A stretch of DNA of 15,129 nucleotides from Lachnospiraceae bacterium (lineage in GTDB: Bacteria; Bacillota; Clostridia; Lachnospirales; Lachnospiraceae): contig JAGDAL010000300.1 of the NCBI GenBank assembly GCA_017959525.1, positions 1 to 15,129 on the forward strand, given 5' to 3'. Below the pieces are notes generated by a model, which saw only the letters and a list, made by a program, of their open reading frames with translations, was not told the origin of the DNA and did no database searches. A program made the translations under genes and the position numbers. Numbering within the stretch: the first letter of the stretch is position 1; each line of letters begins with the position of its first letter. This document shows positions 7,206 to 14,665 of this stretch, in pieces.

Positions 7206-7862
7206 TTAGCGGGTAAATGCTAGAATTCTATCTTTCAGTTTATCAGAATTCATCAAATAACTAAAGTGATTTTCCCCCGGTAAAATCTCCATGGAGGCCT
7301 GCGGAATCTCAGACGCAATGTACTTGGTCTCTTTGCGACGAATCATATCGTCTTCTCCGGCTAATACCAAGGTCTTCACCCCAATGCTACGTAACTGCTC
7401 CTTGGTAATGTTCGGCTCTTCGATCATGAGACGATCCAGTGGATTGCCCATCTTCTTGAAGCGCTTCTTAATCTCACGATAAGCATATCCTTCCATACCC
7501 TTCGGTGTGGTATTACCACCACATAAGATGAGAGATCCTGCGGTATTCGGATGATGGATTTCCAACAACATGGCAAGAATTGCTCCGTCACTGAATCCCA
7601 ACACTACCGGATGATCCAACTCCAAGAACCGAATCAACTGATACACATCCTCTGCCATCTGCTCGTAGTGATACTCGCTGGGTGTCGCGGATGCGCCATG
7701 GCCTCTGGTGTCCATGGCATACATGGTAAACTCCTGCTCCAAAGACTCCATTAATTCTTTGAAGATTTCATGGTCTTCTCCGTTGCCGTGCAACAGCACC
7801 ATGGGACGTCCTTCTCCTACTTTATCGTAATAGATAATCTGACTTTCTAACTGTACGTACAT
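7206..7862 (-). CDS. Short alpha/beta hydrolase
   Basis: A 218-residue cytoplasmic hydrolase, compact and without an evident lid insertion. HGNGEDHEIF (about 25-34) forms the oxyanion loop and AMDTRGHGAS follows at 49-58. The nucleophile elbow is GFSDG with Ser91. The acid is Asp171 or Asp172 in LAGEDDMIR. The His is His199 in GENHFSYL. The Ser-Asp-Gly elbow is typical of small esterase or carboxyl-ester-hydrolase relatives of this fold rather than the lysophospholipase group downstream. ATG at 7862 has AAGGAG seven bases upstream, close to ideal. It is the first gene of the five-gene unit, 42 bases before the MFS gene. Substrate unknown. It is clearly not a duplicate of the second hydrolase, as motifs and length differ. 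Confidence 0.9.
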   Translation of the reverse strand: MYVQLESQIIYYDKVGEGRPMVLLHGNGEDHEIFKELMESLEQEFTMYAMDTRGHGASATPSEYHYEQMAEDVYQLIRFLELDHPVVLGFSDGAILAMLLEIHHPNTAGSLILCGGNTTPKGMEGYAYREIKKRFKKMGNPLDRLMIEEPNITKEQLRSIGVKTLVLAGEDDMIRRKETKYIASEIPQASMEILPGENHFSYLMNSDKLKDRILAFTR

Positions 7863-7883
7863 AAGCTATCTCCTTATACCTTC

Positions 7884-7913
7884 AGTATAAATGTATCCCC
7901 CAAAGAAAAACAA
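7884..7913 (-). promoter_or_regulatory. Probable promoter of the hydrolase-MFS unit
   Basis: On the minus strand, TTGTTT (7908-7913) and TATACT (7884-7889) are 18 bases apart, placing the start just upstream of the AAGGAG site of the 7862 gene. The -35 box lies in the T-run of the serS terminator, so the two signals share bases. The -35 match is only moderate. Confidence 0.5.
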
Positions 7914-7932
7914 GCCTAGCTTTCGCTAGGCT
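7901..7932 (-). terminator. Intrinsic terminator after serS
   Basis: A perfect 8-bp stem AGCCTAGC/GCTAGGCT (7913-7920 with 7925-7932) has a GAAA tetraloop in the minus-strand transcript and a TTGTTTTTC tail. It closes the scfA-to-serS operon. The plus-strand reading also ends in a T-rich tail, but no plus-strand gene precedes it. Confidence 0.93.
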
Positions 7933-7940
7933 CGTTATTT

Positions 7941-7988
7941 TTAGTCATGCTTCGGAATCAACTTCTCAGTTCCACCCATGTAAGGCTG
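7941..7988 (-). other. Intact C-terminal tail codons of serS beyond an in-frame stop
   Basis: Directly after the serS TAA (7989-7991) the same frame stays open for 15 codons, reading QPYMGGTEKLIPKHD, and ends at TAA (7941-7943). Seryl-tRNA synthetases normally end in a segment of the form IP(E/K)xLxPYMGG, so these codons are the expected tail of the upstream gene. The second stop lies 8 bases before the terminator hairpin, the normal place for the gene end. One base change in a leucine TTA codon would produce the first stop. Confidence 0.85.
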
Positions 7989-9233
7989 TTATGCCTTCGG
8001 GATATTAACAGAGCCGTCTGCGTTCAAGCTGTTCTCCAAGAATGCGATGAGCATACGAGGAGGAGCAACTACGGTGTTGTTCAAGGTGTGAGCAAAATAC
8101 TTGTTGCCGTCTGCACCCTTCACACGAATCTTCAGACGTCTTGCCTGTGCATCTCCTAAGTTAGAGCAGCTTCCTACTTCGAAGTACTTCTGCTGTCTTG
8201 GGGACCATGCCTCAACGTCACAGGACTTCACCTTCAGATCTGCCAAGTCACCGGAGCAGCACTCTAAGGTACGTACTGGGATATCCAAGGAGCGGAACAA
8301 ATCTACGGTGTTCTGCCACAACTTGTCATACCAAACCTTAGACTCTTCCGGCTTACATACAACGATCATCTCCTGCTTCTCGAACTGATGGATACGATAT
8401 ACACCACGCTCTTCGATACCGTGTGCACCCTTCTCCTTACGGAAGCATGGAGAGTAGCTGGTTAAGGTATAAGGTAACTTCTCTTCGTCATTTACGGTAT
8501 CAATGAACTTACCAATCATGGAATGCTCGGAAGTACCGATGAGGTAGAGGTCCTCGCCCTCAATCTTGTACATCATGGCATCCATCTCATCGAAACTCAT
8601 AACGCCGGTTACGACATTGGAACGAATCATGAATGGTGGTACGCAATAGGTAAAACCACGATTGATCATGAAGTCTCTCGCATAAGAGATGACTGCGGAA
8701 TGAAGTCTTGCAATATCTCCCATTAAATAGTAGAAGCCGTTACCTGCAACCTTGCCGGCAGCATCCAAATCGATACCATCGAAACGATCCATAATATCGG
8801 TATGATACGGTACTTCAAAATCAGGAGTCAGCGGCTCGCCGAACTTCTCAATCTCTACGTTACAGGAATCATCCTTACCAATCGGAACACTTGGATCGAT
8901 GATGTTTGGAATGGTCATCATATCCTTGGTGATCTTCTCCTGCAATTCCTTCTCCTGCACTTCGAGCTCTGCAAGACGGTCTGCATTCTTGGTAACCTGA
9001 GCCTTTACAGCTTCGGCTTCCTCTCTCTTACCTTCCTTCATAAGTGCTCCGATTTCCTTGGATAACTTATTACGGGAAGCACGAAGATCGTCTGCCTCCT
9101 GCTGTGCTGCTCTGGCAGCCTTGTCTAACTCAATTACTTCGTCGACCAACGGAAGCTTGTGATCCTGGAACTTCTTCTTGATGTTCTCTTTTACTTCTTC
9201 CGGATGCTCTCTTAAGAACTTAATATCAATCAT
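7989..9233 (-). CDS. serS: Seryl-tRNA synthetase, with premature stop before the C-terminal tail
   Basis: Charges tRNA-Ser, and tRNA-Sec where present, with serine. The N-terminal tRNA-binding arm is visible as MIDIKFLREHPEEVKENIKKK followed by a long charged coiled coil (about 28-105). The class II catalytic core follows, with motif 2 as FRKEKGAHGIEERG...RIHQFEKQE (about 262-286) and motif 3 as HTLNNTVVAPPRMLIAFLEN (about 381-400). The motif 3 form differs from the common bacterial NGSGLAVGR version. ATG at 9233 has AAGGAG seven bases upstream. The frame stops after IPKA, giving 414 residues, whereas suppressing that stop would give 430, the usual family length. The gene follows glyA by 23 bases in the same operon and precedes the operon terminator. 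Confidence 0.96.
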   Translation of the reverse strand: MIDIKFLREHPEEVKENIKKKFQDHKLPLVDEVIELDKAARAAQQEADDLRASRNKLSKEIGALMKEGKREEAEAVKAQVTKNADRLAELEVQEKELQEKITKDMMTIPNIIDPSVPIGKDDSCNVEIEKFGEPLTPDFEVPYHTDIMDRFDGIDLDAAGKVAGNGFYYLMGDIARLHSAVISYARDFMINRGFTYCVPPFMIRSNVVTGVMSFDEMDAMMYKIEGEDLYLIGTSEHSMIGKFIDTVNDEEKLPYTLTSYSPCFRKEKGAHGIEERGVYRIHQFEKQEMIVVCKPEESKVWYDKLWQNTVDLFRSLDIPVRTLECCSGDLADLKVKSCDVEAWSPRQQKYFEVGSCSNLGDAQARRLKIRVKGADGNKYFAHTLNNTVVAPPRMLIAFLENSLNADGSVNIPKA

Positions 9234-9256
9234 GATTCTATCTCCTTAAGTCTATC

Positions 9257-10504
9257 TTAGAACTGACCCTGCAATGGATATTTGTCGGTCAGTGTCTTAA
9301 CGATTGCCTGTGCCTTTGCAACACCGGCTTCGCCTTCTTTGATTACCGTAGCAATTGCTTCGGCAACCTGATCGAAGTCTGCGGCATTCAATCCGCGGCT
9401 GGTTGCTGCCGGTGTACCCAAGCGGATACCACTGGTAACAAACGGACTCTTCGGATCGTTCGGTACGGTATTCTTGTTGGCAGTGATGTTGGCACTATCC
9501 AACAGCTTCTCCACTTCCTTACCGGTCTTCTCATAAGATACAAGATTGACCAGCATCAAGTGGTTATCGGTTCCGCCGGAAACAATATCGATATCTCTGC
9601 TCATTAAGCCTTTGCACAGTGCCTGTGCATTATCGATGATGTTCTTAGCGTAAGTTTTGAACTCCGGCTTCAATGCTTCTTCGAAGCAGATGGCCTTCGC
9701 TGCAATCACGTGCATCAGTGGACCACCCTGGGTTCCAGGGAAGATTGCCTTGTTGAAGTTGTACTTCTCATTGGCTTCGGCAGTTGCCATAATCATTCCG
9801 CCACGCGGTCCGCGTAATGTCTTGTGTGTCGTTGTAGTTACGATATCGGCATATGGCACCGGAGACATATGGTAGCCGGTAGCAACCAAGCCTGCGATAT
9901 GTGCCATATCCACCATGAGAACAGCACCAACCGCATCGGCAATCTCTCTAAACTTCTTGAAGTCGATTGCTCTTGCATATGCACTGGCTCCGGCGATAAT
10001 CAACTTCGGCTTGCACTCCTTGGCAAGGCGAAGCACCTCATCGTAATCAATATATCCGTCATCATTCACACCATACGGCACAATATTGAAATACTTACCG
10101 GAAAAGTTCACCGGGCTTCCGTGTGTCAGATGTCCGCCGTGATCTAAGCTCATACCCATAATGGTATCTCCCGGCTCGCAAACTGCGAACTGCACGGCCA
10201 TGTTAGCCTGTGCTCCGGAATGTGGCTGTACGTTCACGTACTCTGCACCGAATAACTTCTTGGCACGCTCGATTGCTAAGTTCTCCGCAATATCAACAAT
10301 CTCACAGCCGCCATAGTAACGCTTACCCGGGTAACCTTCTGCGTACTTATTGGTAAGTACGCTTCCCATAGCAGACATCACAGCCGGGCTCACCCAGTTC
10401 TCGGATGCGATGAGCTCGATATGCTGTGACTGTCTGGCAAATTCCTTTTCAATGACCTCTGCAATGGCAGGGTCCACCGCCTTGATGTCGTCAAGTGTGT
10501 ACAT
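9257..10504 (-). CDS. glyA: Serine hydroxymethyltransferase
   Basis: A pyridoxal-phosphate enzyme interconverting serine plus tetrahydrofolate with glycine plus 5,10-methylene-tetrahydrofolate; it supplies glycine and one-carbon units. The 415-residue length is typical. Visible landmarks are [12 protein letters not shown] (31-42), [15 protein letters not shown] (52-66), the [11 protein letters not shown] segment (91-101), the cofactor Asp and His in VDMAHIAGL (198-206), and the Schiff-base Lys228 in [17 protein letters not shown] at 10504 has a GAAAGGAA site just upstream. It lies 46 bases after secDF and directly before serS. Placing a serine-metabolism gene beside seryl-tRNA synthetase is sensible. 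I see no independent promoter or glycine riboswitch in front of it. Confidence 0.98.
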   Translation of the reverse strand: MYTLDDIKAVDPAIAEVIEKEFARQSQHIELIASENWVSPAVMSAMGSVLTNKYAEGYPGKRYYGGCEIVDIAENLAIERAKKLFGAEYVNVQPHSGAQANMAVQFAVCEPGDTIMGMSLDHGGHLTHGSPVNFSGKYFNIVPYGVNDDGYIDYDEVLRLAKECKPKLIIAGASAYARAIDFKKFREIADAVGAVLMVDMAHIAGLVATGYHMSPVPYADIVTTTTHKTLRGPRGGMIMATAEANEKYNFNKAIFPGTQGGPLMHVIAAKAICFEEALKPEFKTYAKNIIDNAQALCKGLMSRDIDIVSGGTDNHLMLVNLVSYEKTGKEVEKLLDSANITANKNTVPNDPKSPFVTSGIRLGTPAATSRGLNAADFDQVAEAIATVIKEGEAGVAKAQAIVKTLTDKYPLQGQF

Positions 10505-10550
10505 GATCTTTTTCCTTTCTTTTCCTTACAATATTACAATATGAAAAAAC

Positions 10551-12905
10551 TTATACCAGGATACCCTGATTCTCGCGGGTCGCCTTCTCGTGAACCTTCT
10601 TCGCCTTCTTCGGCTTGGAAGAATAATCCTCATCCTTGTGACGGTTCTTGATGTAAAGCTTCATTAAGAACCACAACTCGGTAGCCAAGCAAACAGAAGA
10701 GTAAGTACCTACAATCACACCTGCCAACAGAGGAAGTGCGAACTCACGAATAGAGGATACACCCAGGATTAGCAGCATCAAAACAGTGATTGCTGTAGTG
10801 AAGGATGTACTCAAGCTTCGGGTCAAGGTATCAGTCAAGCTGGTGTTACACAGTGTTTCCAACTCCTCACGACGGAACTCACTTCTGCCGTTCATACGCT
10901 CACGGATACGGTCAAAGATAACGATGGTATCGTTGATGGAGTATCCGATAACAGTCAACATACAAGCGATGAAGGCGCTACCTACGGTAATACGAGCCAA
11001 TGCATAAAGAGCAAGTACAACCAATACGTCGTGGAACAATGCGATAACCGCACTGCTTGCAAAACGCAGATCCTTGAATCGAATCCAGATGTAAATCAGC
11101 ATCAAAAGTACTGCAACAAGTACAGCGATAATAGACTGTCTACGCATCTCTCCGCTGACGGTAGAGCTGATATTCTCGCTGGAAATGCTATCCTCGGTTA
11201 CACCGAAGTTCTCTTCCATTGCTGCGTTGAATTTCTCACGCTCAGGAAGCTGTAAGGTCTTGGTCTTGAAGATTACTGTGTTACCACCGTCTACCTTCTG
11301 AACCTGAATATCGTTATCACCGGTAATGGTAGAAACAACCGGAACGATGGTGCTGTCAATTTCTTCCAAAGAGTATTCCTTGTCGAAGGTTACGGTTGTG
11401 GAAGTACCGCCTAAGAACTCCAAGCTGTAGTTCAAAGACTTATCGCCCATTGCAGTATGTGCAACCATGGAAATCACACCTGCACCGATCACTACAATAG
11501 ATAATGCAAAGAAGATTGCCTTCTTGCCAATGAAGTTGATGGTCTTGAATCCCTTCGCCTTACCATATACCTTGGTGTTGGTTACGCCGATTGCAATGAA
11601 GGCCTGAACCAACAAACGGGTAATCAGCAATGCGGTAAACATGGAAAGAATAACACCGAGCGCTAAGGTGATTGCAAATCCCTTAACGGTACCGGATCCA
11701 AGTACACCAAGTACTGCTGCGGCAATCAAGGTTGTGATGTTACCATCGATGATGGCGCTCATTGCCTTGTGGAATCCGCCTTCTACGGCAGCCTTCACGT
11801 TCTTGCCTGCTGCAACTTCCTCACGAATACGTGTGAAGATAATAACGTTCGCATCTACTGCCATACCGATGGAGAGGATAATACCTGCAATACCAGGTAA
11901 GGTCAGTGTCACGTCGAATAAGTACAAAATAGAAATGGTTAATACGGTATATAAAGCCAATGCCAAGGAAGCAACAAATCCCGGGAACAAATAAACGGCT
12001 ATCAAGAATACCATAACCAATGCCAAACCAATGGCTGCAGCCTTAAAACTGGTAGATAATGCATCACTACCAAGCTGAGCACCTACAACCTCAGACTGAA
12101 TCTCCTGAAGCTTGATATCCAATCCACCGATACGAATGTAAGAAGCTAACTTCTCAGCTACTTCAAAGCTCTCAATATGCTCGATAACTGCCTCACCGCC
12201 GTTGATTGCTTCGTTAACACGAGGTACACTGACAAAATGTCCGTCGTAGTAAATACCAATGGTCTCACCTGCTGCCGCAGCCTTAGCGGTTGCATCTGCA
12301 AATGCTTTCGCACCCTTAGAGGTAAAGCTCAATGCTACTACCGGCTCGGAAGCGTTGGTGGTCTGGTTGGTACGATACTTTGCATCGGAACTAGCCACAT
12401 CAGAACCGGTCAATACAACAGATCCGTTGTCGATCAAATCCTCGATTTCATAGTTCAATACGTACTCACCGGTAGCCTGGTTGTAAGAATAGTTCTGGTT
12501 ACCATCGCTATCGGTCTGTGTAATGAAGTACAAGGTTCCCGGTGTTCCCAATGCTTCCAACAATGCGTTGGCATCGCTGACACCCGGAATCTCAACGGTG
12601 ATTCGACGATCACCCACCTGGTATACGCTTGCTTCTGTGGTAGAAGCTTCGTTACCCAAGTCGTTCTCAATACGCTGCTGTAATTTCAGAATGGTATCTG
12701 CCATCTGTTCGGAAGTCGGTGTCTTACCTTCTGCTTCGTAGGTAATGCTGACACCACCGGCCAAATCCAATCCAAGCTTCAAGCTATCATCTGCCCCTTT
12801 GCCGGTTGCGGATATAATCGTTGCTGCATAGTATCCCAATAATCCGAGGATTAAGAAGAATACGACAAGAACACATATACCCTGTCCTTTTTTCATTCCC
12901 TTCAT
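10551..12905 (-). CDS. secDF: Fused SecD-SecF protein export subunit
   Basis: An accessory subunit of the Sec translocon that uses the proton gradient to drive late steps of export. The 784-residue chain joins SecD and SecF. SecD begins with helix 1 (about 8-32) and LGLDLAGGVSITYE (44-57), followed by the external P1 domain. Its membrane part contains SIGMAVDANVIIFTRIREE around 340-360. SecF starts near residue 460, with SLEFLGGTSTTVTF as its external entry segment and GYSINDTIVIFDRIRERM around 653-670. Twelve membrane helices are expected. The Lys-rich C terminus is cytoplasmic. ATG at 12905 has AGGAG eight bases upstream. It sits 37 bases after scfB. A role in exporting the SCIFF product is an inference from position, since SecDF serves general secretion. 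Confidence 0.97.
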   Translation of the reverse strand: MKGMKKGQGICVLVVFFLILGLLGYYAATIISATGKGADDSLKLGLDLAGGVSITYEAEGKTPTSEQMADTILKLQQRIENDLGNEASTTEASVYQVGDRRITVEIPGVSDANALLEALGTPGTLYFITQTDSDGNQNYSYNQATGEYVLNYEIEDLIDNGSVVLTGSDVASSDAKYRTNQTTNASEPVVALSFTSKGAKAFADATAKAAAAGETIGIYYDGHFVSVPRVNEAINGGEAVIEHIESFEVAEKLASYIRIGGLDIKLQEIQSEVVGAQLGSDALSTSFKAAAIGLALVMVFLIAVYLFPGFVASLALALYTVLTISILYLFDVTLTLPGIAGIILSIGMAVDANVIIFTRIREEVAAGKNVKAAVEGGFHKAMSAIIDGNITTLIAAAVLGVLGSGTVKGFAITLALGVILSMFTALLITRLLVQAFIAIGVTNTKVYGKAKGFKTINFIGKKAIFFALSIVVIGAGVISMVAHTAMGDKSLNYSLEFLGGTSTTVTFDKEYSLEEIDSTIVPVVSTITGDNDIQVQKVDGGNTVIFKTKTLQLPEREKFNAAMEENFGVTEDSISSENISSTVSGEMRRQSIIAVLVAVLLMLIYIWIRFKDLRFASSAVIALFHDVLVVLALYALARITVGSAFIACMLTVIGYSINDTIVIFDRIRERMNGRSEFRREELETLCNTSLTDTLTRSLSTSFTTAITVLMLLILGVSSIREFALPLLAGVIVGTYSSVCLATELWFLMKLYIKNRHKDEDYSSKPKKAKKVHEKATRENQGILV

Positions 12906-12942
12906 CTCTTGTTCTCCTGTTCTTTACAATGTATGCACTCCG

Positions 12943-14307
12943 CTATTCTGCGGTAGCCGCCTGAATCATAATTGCGCATTCAATACGCTTCTTCTGTAGT
13001 TCACACCCCAACGCATAGTTGCCGCGAATATCGCCGGTGAAGTTGTACGCATTGGCTGCGCATCCACCGCTGCAATAGAACTTCGCGAAACAGTCCTTAC
13101 ATGCCGGACGGGAGTAAACGTTGCACCCCTTAAACTGGGTCTGCATCTCGGTATTGGTAATACCGGTCCACACATCACCCATCTTGAATCCTTCGGTTCC
13201 AACGAACTGGTGGCAAGGATATAACTCACCGCTCGGTGTTACTGCCATGTACTCGGTTCCTGAACCGCAACCGCTTAAGCGCTTGTAAACACATGGTCCG
13301 CCTTCCAAATCAATCATGAAGTGGAAGAAAGTGAAATCCTTGTCGGTGCCGTGACGCTTCACCATCTCGGCAGCCAGCTTGTCGTACTCTTCGAAGAGCT
13401 TCGGCAGATCCTCTTCCTGTAATGCATAGTCATCGGTGGACTGTGCAACTACCGGCTCAACGGAAATCTGCTTGAATCCCAAGTCTGCCAAGTGAAGGAC
13501 ATCCTCGGAGAAGTCTAAGTTGTTGTGTGTAAAAGTACCTCTTGCATAGTACTTCTGCTGTCCACGACTCTCAGCGAACTTCTGGAATTTCGGAAGAACG
13601 ATGTCGTAGCTTCCGTCTCCACGCTGGAACGGACGCATCATATCGTGGATCTCCTTGCGGCCGTCAATACTTAAGACCACATTGTCCATCTCGCGGTTCG
13701 CGAACTCCATGATCTCGTCATTGAGTAACACGCCGTTGGTGGTTAAGGTAAAGCGGAAATGCTTGTCGTGGTTCTTCTCCAACTCACGACCGTAAGCAAC
13801 CAACTGCTTCACCACATCAAAATTCAGTAACGGTTCGCCGCCGAAGAAGTCGACTTCTAAGTTCCGGCGGTTACCGGAATTGGCAACCAAAAAGTCCAGC
13901 GCCTGCTTACCAACTTCGAAAGGCATCAGCTCTGCCTTCTTGCCGTGGTAGAGTCCCTCTTCCGCAAAGCAATACTTGCAGGAAAGGTTACATGCATGTG
14001 CGATGTGAAGACACAGAGCCTTCACTACCGTCGGGCGCTTGGTATAATCGATGACACGGTTCTCGTATTCATCCTTGGTGAAAAGGGAGCCCTCTTCCTT
14101 GAGCGATGTAATCTCATCATAGGCTTCCTCTAACTCCTCGCGGGAGATATTCGGATAGGTCTTCGCAACCTCTGCGATGACGCTCTCCTTATCATGATCC
14201 TCATAAAGAGCAATCATGTCATAACTTACTTCATCAACGACATGAATAGCTCCACTGTTGATATCCATGACGATGTTGTATCCATTGTTTTTGTACTGGT
14301 GAATCAA
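12943..14307 (-). CDS. scfB: Radical SAM/SPASM maturase of the SCIFF peptide
   Basis: Predicted to install thioether links from Cys sulfur to side-chain carbons in the SCIFF precursor, the ranthipeptide class of RiPP. Of the 454 residues, about 1-85 resemble the PqqD-like leader-recognition region. The radical SAM cluster motif is CNLSCKYC (Cys106, Cys110, Cys113). GGEPLLNF and a core barrel follow. The C-terminal SPASM region has GGPCVYKRLSGCGSG near 335-350 and CNVYSRPACKDC...CSGGC near 394-420, which would bind auxiliary iron-sulfur clusters. The start is TTG at 14307, with GAGAGG nine bases upstream and the next in-frame ATG well inside. It lies 97 bases after scfA, a gap holding a perfect hairpin. 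This family (TIGR03974) matches closely. Confidence 0.96.
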   Translation of the reverse strand: MIHQYKNNGYNIVMDINSGAIHVVDEVSYDMIALYEDHDKESVIAEVAKTYPNISREELEEAYDEITSLKEEGSLFTKDEYENRVIDYTKRPTVVKALCLHIAHACNLSCKYCFAEEGLYHGKKAELMPFEVGKQALDFLVANSGNRRNLEVDFFGGEPLLNFDVVKQLVAYGRELEKNHDKHFRFTLTTNGVLLNDEIMEFANREMDNVVLSIDGRKEIHDMMRPFQRGDGSYDIVLPKFQKFAESRGQQKYYARGTFTHNNLDFSEDVLHLADLGFKQISVEPVVAQSTDDYALQEEDLPKLFEEYDKLAAEMVKRHGTDKDFTFFHFMIDLEGGPCVYKRLSGCGSGTEYMAVTPSGELYPCHQFVGTEGFKMGDVWTGITNTEMQTQFKGCNVYSRPACKDCFAKFYCSGGCAANAYNFTGDIRGNYALGCELQKKRIECAIMIQAATAE

Positions 14308-14348
14308 AGTACAAAACCTCTCTTTCTACTGCCTAATAACGTGGAAAT

Positions 14349-14372
14349 GACCGAAGGCAAAAGCCTTCGGTC
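14349..14372 (-). terminator. Hairpin between scfA and scfB, probable attenuator or stability element
   Basis: A perfect 10-bp stem GACCGAAGGC/GCCTTCGGTC (14349-14358 with 14363-14372) closes a 4-base loop. On the minus strand the following bases are ATTTCC, so the U-tract is weak and termination would be partial. It could also protect the 3' end of a processed scfA transcript. Either way, scfA mRNA would exceed scfB mRNA, which suits a peptide substrate and its catalyst. Confidence 0.75.
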
Positions 14373-14404
14373 TTAGTCTTTCCTAAAATGAAATCATCAG
14401 AAGC

Positions 14405-14548
14405 TTATTTGTTGTTCTCACAGCTCTGGTTACCAACAGTACAAGAAGTCTTGCATGCAGACTGGCAAGAAGTCTGGCACTCACCGCAGCCACCCTTCTT
14501 AACAGTGTTCTGAAGTCTCTTTGTGTTTAAAGTCTTAACGTGCTTCAT
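14405..14548 (-). CDS. scfA: SCIFF six-cysteine ranthipeptide precursor
   Basis: A 47-residue peptide, too short for many gene callers. It starts MKHVKTLNTKRL and has the leader ending KKGG. The Cys-rich core is CGECQTSCQSACKTSC, then TVGNQSCENNK. The six Cys are at 21, 24, 28, 32, 36 and 43, each set near Thr, Ser or Ala residues available for cross-linking. This matches the SCIFF family (TIGR03973, six cysteines in forty-five residues) almost residue for residue. ATG at 14548 has AAGGAG (14557-14562) eight bases upstream. The adjacent scfB encodes its modifying enzyme. It is the first gene of the operon, behind an extended -10 promoter. Related ranthipeptides have been linked to population-density signalling in clostridia; whether that applies here cannot be told from the sequence. 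Confidence 0.97.
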   Translation of the reverse strand: MKHVKTLNTKRLQNTVKKGGCGECQTSCQSACKTSCTVGNQSCENNK

Positions 14549-14614
14549 ATGTGCATCTCCTTTTCTGATTTACTTTTCATATACACTCTTACAATCAGTA
14601 TAGATTGCCTTGGT

Positions 14615-14644
14615 ATTATATCATGAATGGGCATTTCAAGTAAA
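14615..14644 (-). promoter_or_regulatory. Promoter of the scfA operon
   Basis: On the minus strand a perfect TATAAT (14615-14620) is preceded by TGA, giving an extended -10 element (TGnTATAAT). A weaker -35, TTTACT (14639-14644), lies 18 bases upstream. The expected start near 14608 gives a leader of about 60 bases to the scfA ATG. Confidence 0.82.
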
Positions 14645-14660
14645 CATCTATGTTCACCTG
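14637..14660. repeat. 24-bp dyad overlapping the scfA -35 box, candidate operator
   Basis: CAAGTAAACAT (14637-14647) and ATGTTCACCTG (14650-14660) are inverted copies matching at 9 of 11 positions around a 2-base centre. The left arm contains the -35 box. As RNA from the upstream gene all 11 positions could pair (two as G-U), but no U-tract follows on the minus strand, so an operator is the better reading. Confidence 0.5.
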
Positions 14661-14665
14661 TTTCC

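Noticed and set aside
7863..7940. A possible small RNA in the serS-hydrolase gap
   Set aside because: The strong hairpin is fully explained as the operon terminator, and no separate promoter points into it.
10527..10542. Tandem 8-bp repeat (TACAATAT twice) upstream of glyA
   Set aside because: Too short and AT-rich to be meaningful. No promoter or regulator site could be tied to it.
12177..12683. 168-codon plus-strand frame antisense to secDF
   Set aside because: It lies wholly inside a well-conserved SecD region, with a Cys/Val-rich product typical of a shadow frame.
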